DNA from: Anaerolineales bacterium | GTDB taxonomy: Bacteria; Chloroflexota; Anaerolineae; 4572-78; NAK82 | Length of the DNA stretch: 15,227 nucleotides | Direction of reading: 5' to 3' | NCBI GenBank assembly: GCA_024643945.1 | Contig: JAHELX010000073.1 | Coordinates: forward strand, 1 to 15,227 | Shown here: positions 14,672 through 15,227 of the stretch, in pieces | How the letters are laid out: each line of letters opens with the position of its first letter | Position numbering within the stretch: position 1 is the stretch's first letter | Translations under genes and position numbers: made by a program | Notes under the pieces: model-generated | What the model was told of the DNA's origin: nothing | The model's database searches: none | What the model saw: only the letters and a program-made list of their open reading frames with translations

Positions 14672-14948
14672 CCTGCGCCTGATGCCATCCATTATCTTTA
14701 ATCAAACTCAGCCTTCAGCTCCGCTTCTGTGGGTGCTGCCTTCGAGTTGCGAAATCTCCTTCGTTAGATCCTGTGTTTCGTTCTGACAGGCCAGCGGTCG
14801 ATCTAGCACGACTGAGAAATGCGCTGAAAGCCTCTTCAGTACAGGTTGAGGAGGCGATTGGTCGAGGAATAGAATTAATAGTATTGGGCGAAGTACCTCA
14901 GCCTGAATCTGATAAGGAACATCTCTAACGGGTCTCCCTCCATGAAAA

Positions 14949-14980
14949 AGCTGCCGAAGGTCTCGAAACCCTTGGCAGCT
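14949..14980 (-). terminator. intrinsic terminator on the minus strand
   Basis: On the minus strand AGCTGCCAAGG, nine-base loop, CCTTCGGCAGCT: 11 paired bases with a single bulged C, followed directly by a TTTTT tract. It would end a transcript entering from the right of the window, before it could run antisense into the corrinoid gene. Confidence 0.6.
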
Positions 14981-15063
14981 ACTCAGAAACTTCCACGCTA
15001 TCCGCCGCTGAGATGCAGGCAACGACAATTTCTCTATTGGCTTCTTATCCCACAAATTCTGAC

Positions 15064-15078
15064 TGTGGACACTCCACA
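15064..15078. repeat. perfect 15-bp palindrome
   Basis: TGTGGA CAC TCCACA, a perfect 6-bp inverted repeat around three bases. The size fits a dimeric-regulator operator, but it could equally form a small hairpin. No promoter elements are recognised beside it. Confidence 0.4.
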
Positions 15079-15227
15079 AACCTCCTGATCAGTGGCTCAC
15101 CGGTCCGTGGCGATTCGGCTCAAGGGAGCTAAGCTGAAAGACGTTATCTGCCTTGAGAACCCAAATCTAGATCCGCTTCTGGATGTTCACGGCTATAGAA
15201 AATGGTAACTGATACTGTTTGTGTTGC

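Larger units (their letters stand above)
14672..15227. other. right-end region without a supported gene
   Basis: 556 bases. The longest frame (minus, 14708-15079, 123 codons) uses a TTG one base from AGGAGG and matches nothing I recognise. Near its end, a shift of one base gives a plausible alternative C-terminus (AAPTEAELKAEFD then stop), so it may be a decayed gene. An intrinsic terminator for minus-strand transcription lies inside it, which argues against an intact gene. Confidence 0.45.

Noticed and set aside
15144..15227. Minus-strand open frame entering from the right edge and ending in TAA
   Set aside because: Only 27 codons are visible and a second frame is open for nearly as long, so coding cannot be claimed.

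Overview
This window looks like a chromosomal segment of a bacterium that is probably a member of the Chloroflexota (Anaerolineae/Caldilineae type). The main clue is the solute-binding lipoprotein at 9344-10948: a lipobox is followed by a long linker of alternating Val/Glu/Lys, a style I associate with Chloroflexota sugar-binding lipoproteins. The lineage is an inference, not a search result.

Most of the window is one long minus-strand catabolic gene cluster, read right to left. It starts at a consensus sigma-70 promoter (12241-12269) and runs: ulaD-like 3-keto-L-gulonate-6-phosphate decarboxylase (11381-12062, broken by a one-base frameshift), CUT1 sugar ABC lipoprotein (9344-10948), two permeases (8015-8956, 7131-7964) and MalK/UgpC-type ATPase (5916-7022), ulaE-like L-xylulose-5-phosphate 3-epimerase (5028-5900), AraD/UlaF-like class II aldolase or epimerase (4205-4849), E1-alpha, E1-beta and E2 of a 2-oxoacid (pyruvate/acetoin-type) dehydrogenase (4148-857), and a C45 (isopenicillin-N acyltransferase-like) protein cut off by the left edge (1-780).

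A SorC-family sugar-responsive regulator (12584-13555) is transcribed divergently from its own consensus promoter (12387-12415). Two copies of a 29-bp inverted repeat (half-site about CATATTCGTGA, 7-bp spacer), centred 39 bp apart, lie just downstream of the minus-strand -10 box and are the obvious candidate operators.

Working model (inference): the ABC importer brings in an unphosphorylated sugar acid or pentose-type substrate. A kinase not in the window phosphorylates it, and the UlaD-UlaE-UlaF route converts it to a pentose phosphate. The dehydrogenase makes an acyl-CoA, which the C45 acyltransferase could conceivably use. Several key residues differ from the Ula/AraD prototypes: Trp for Arg139 in UlaD, Met for Asp120 in the AraD homologue, and Glu for the Q-loop Gln in the ATPase. 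The substrate may therefore not be ascorbate.

Right of the regulator the context changes. A stretch of about 480 bp without a recognisable gene is followed by a corrinoid protein of the methanol/methylamine methyltransferase type (14036-14671) without a methyltransferase in view. The last 556 bp have no convincing gene but contain a minus-strand intrinsic terminator and a perfect 15-bp palindrome.
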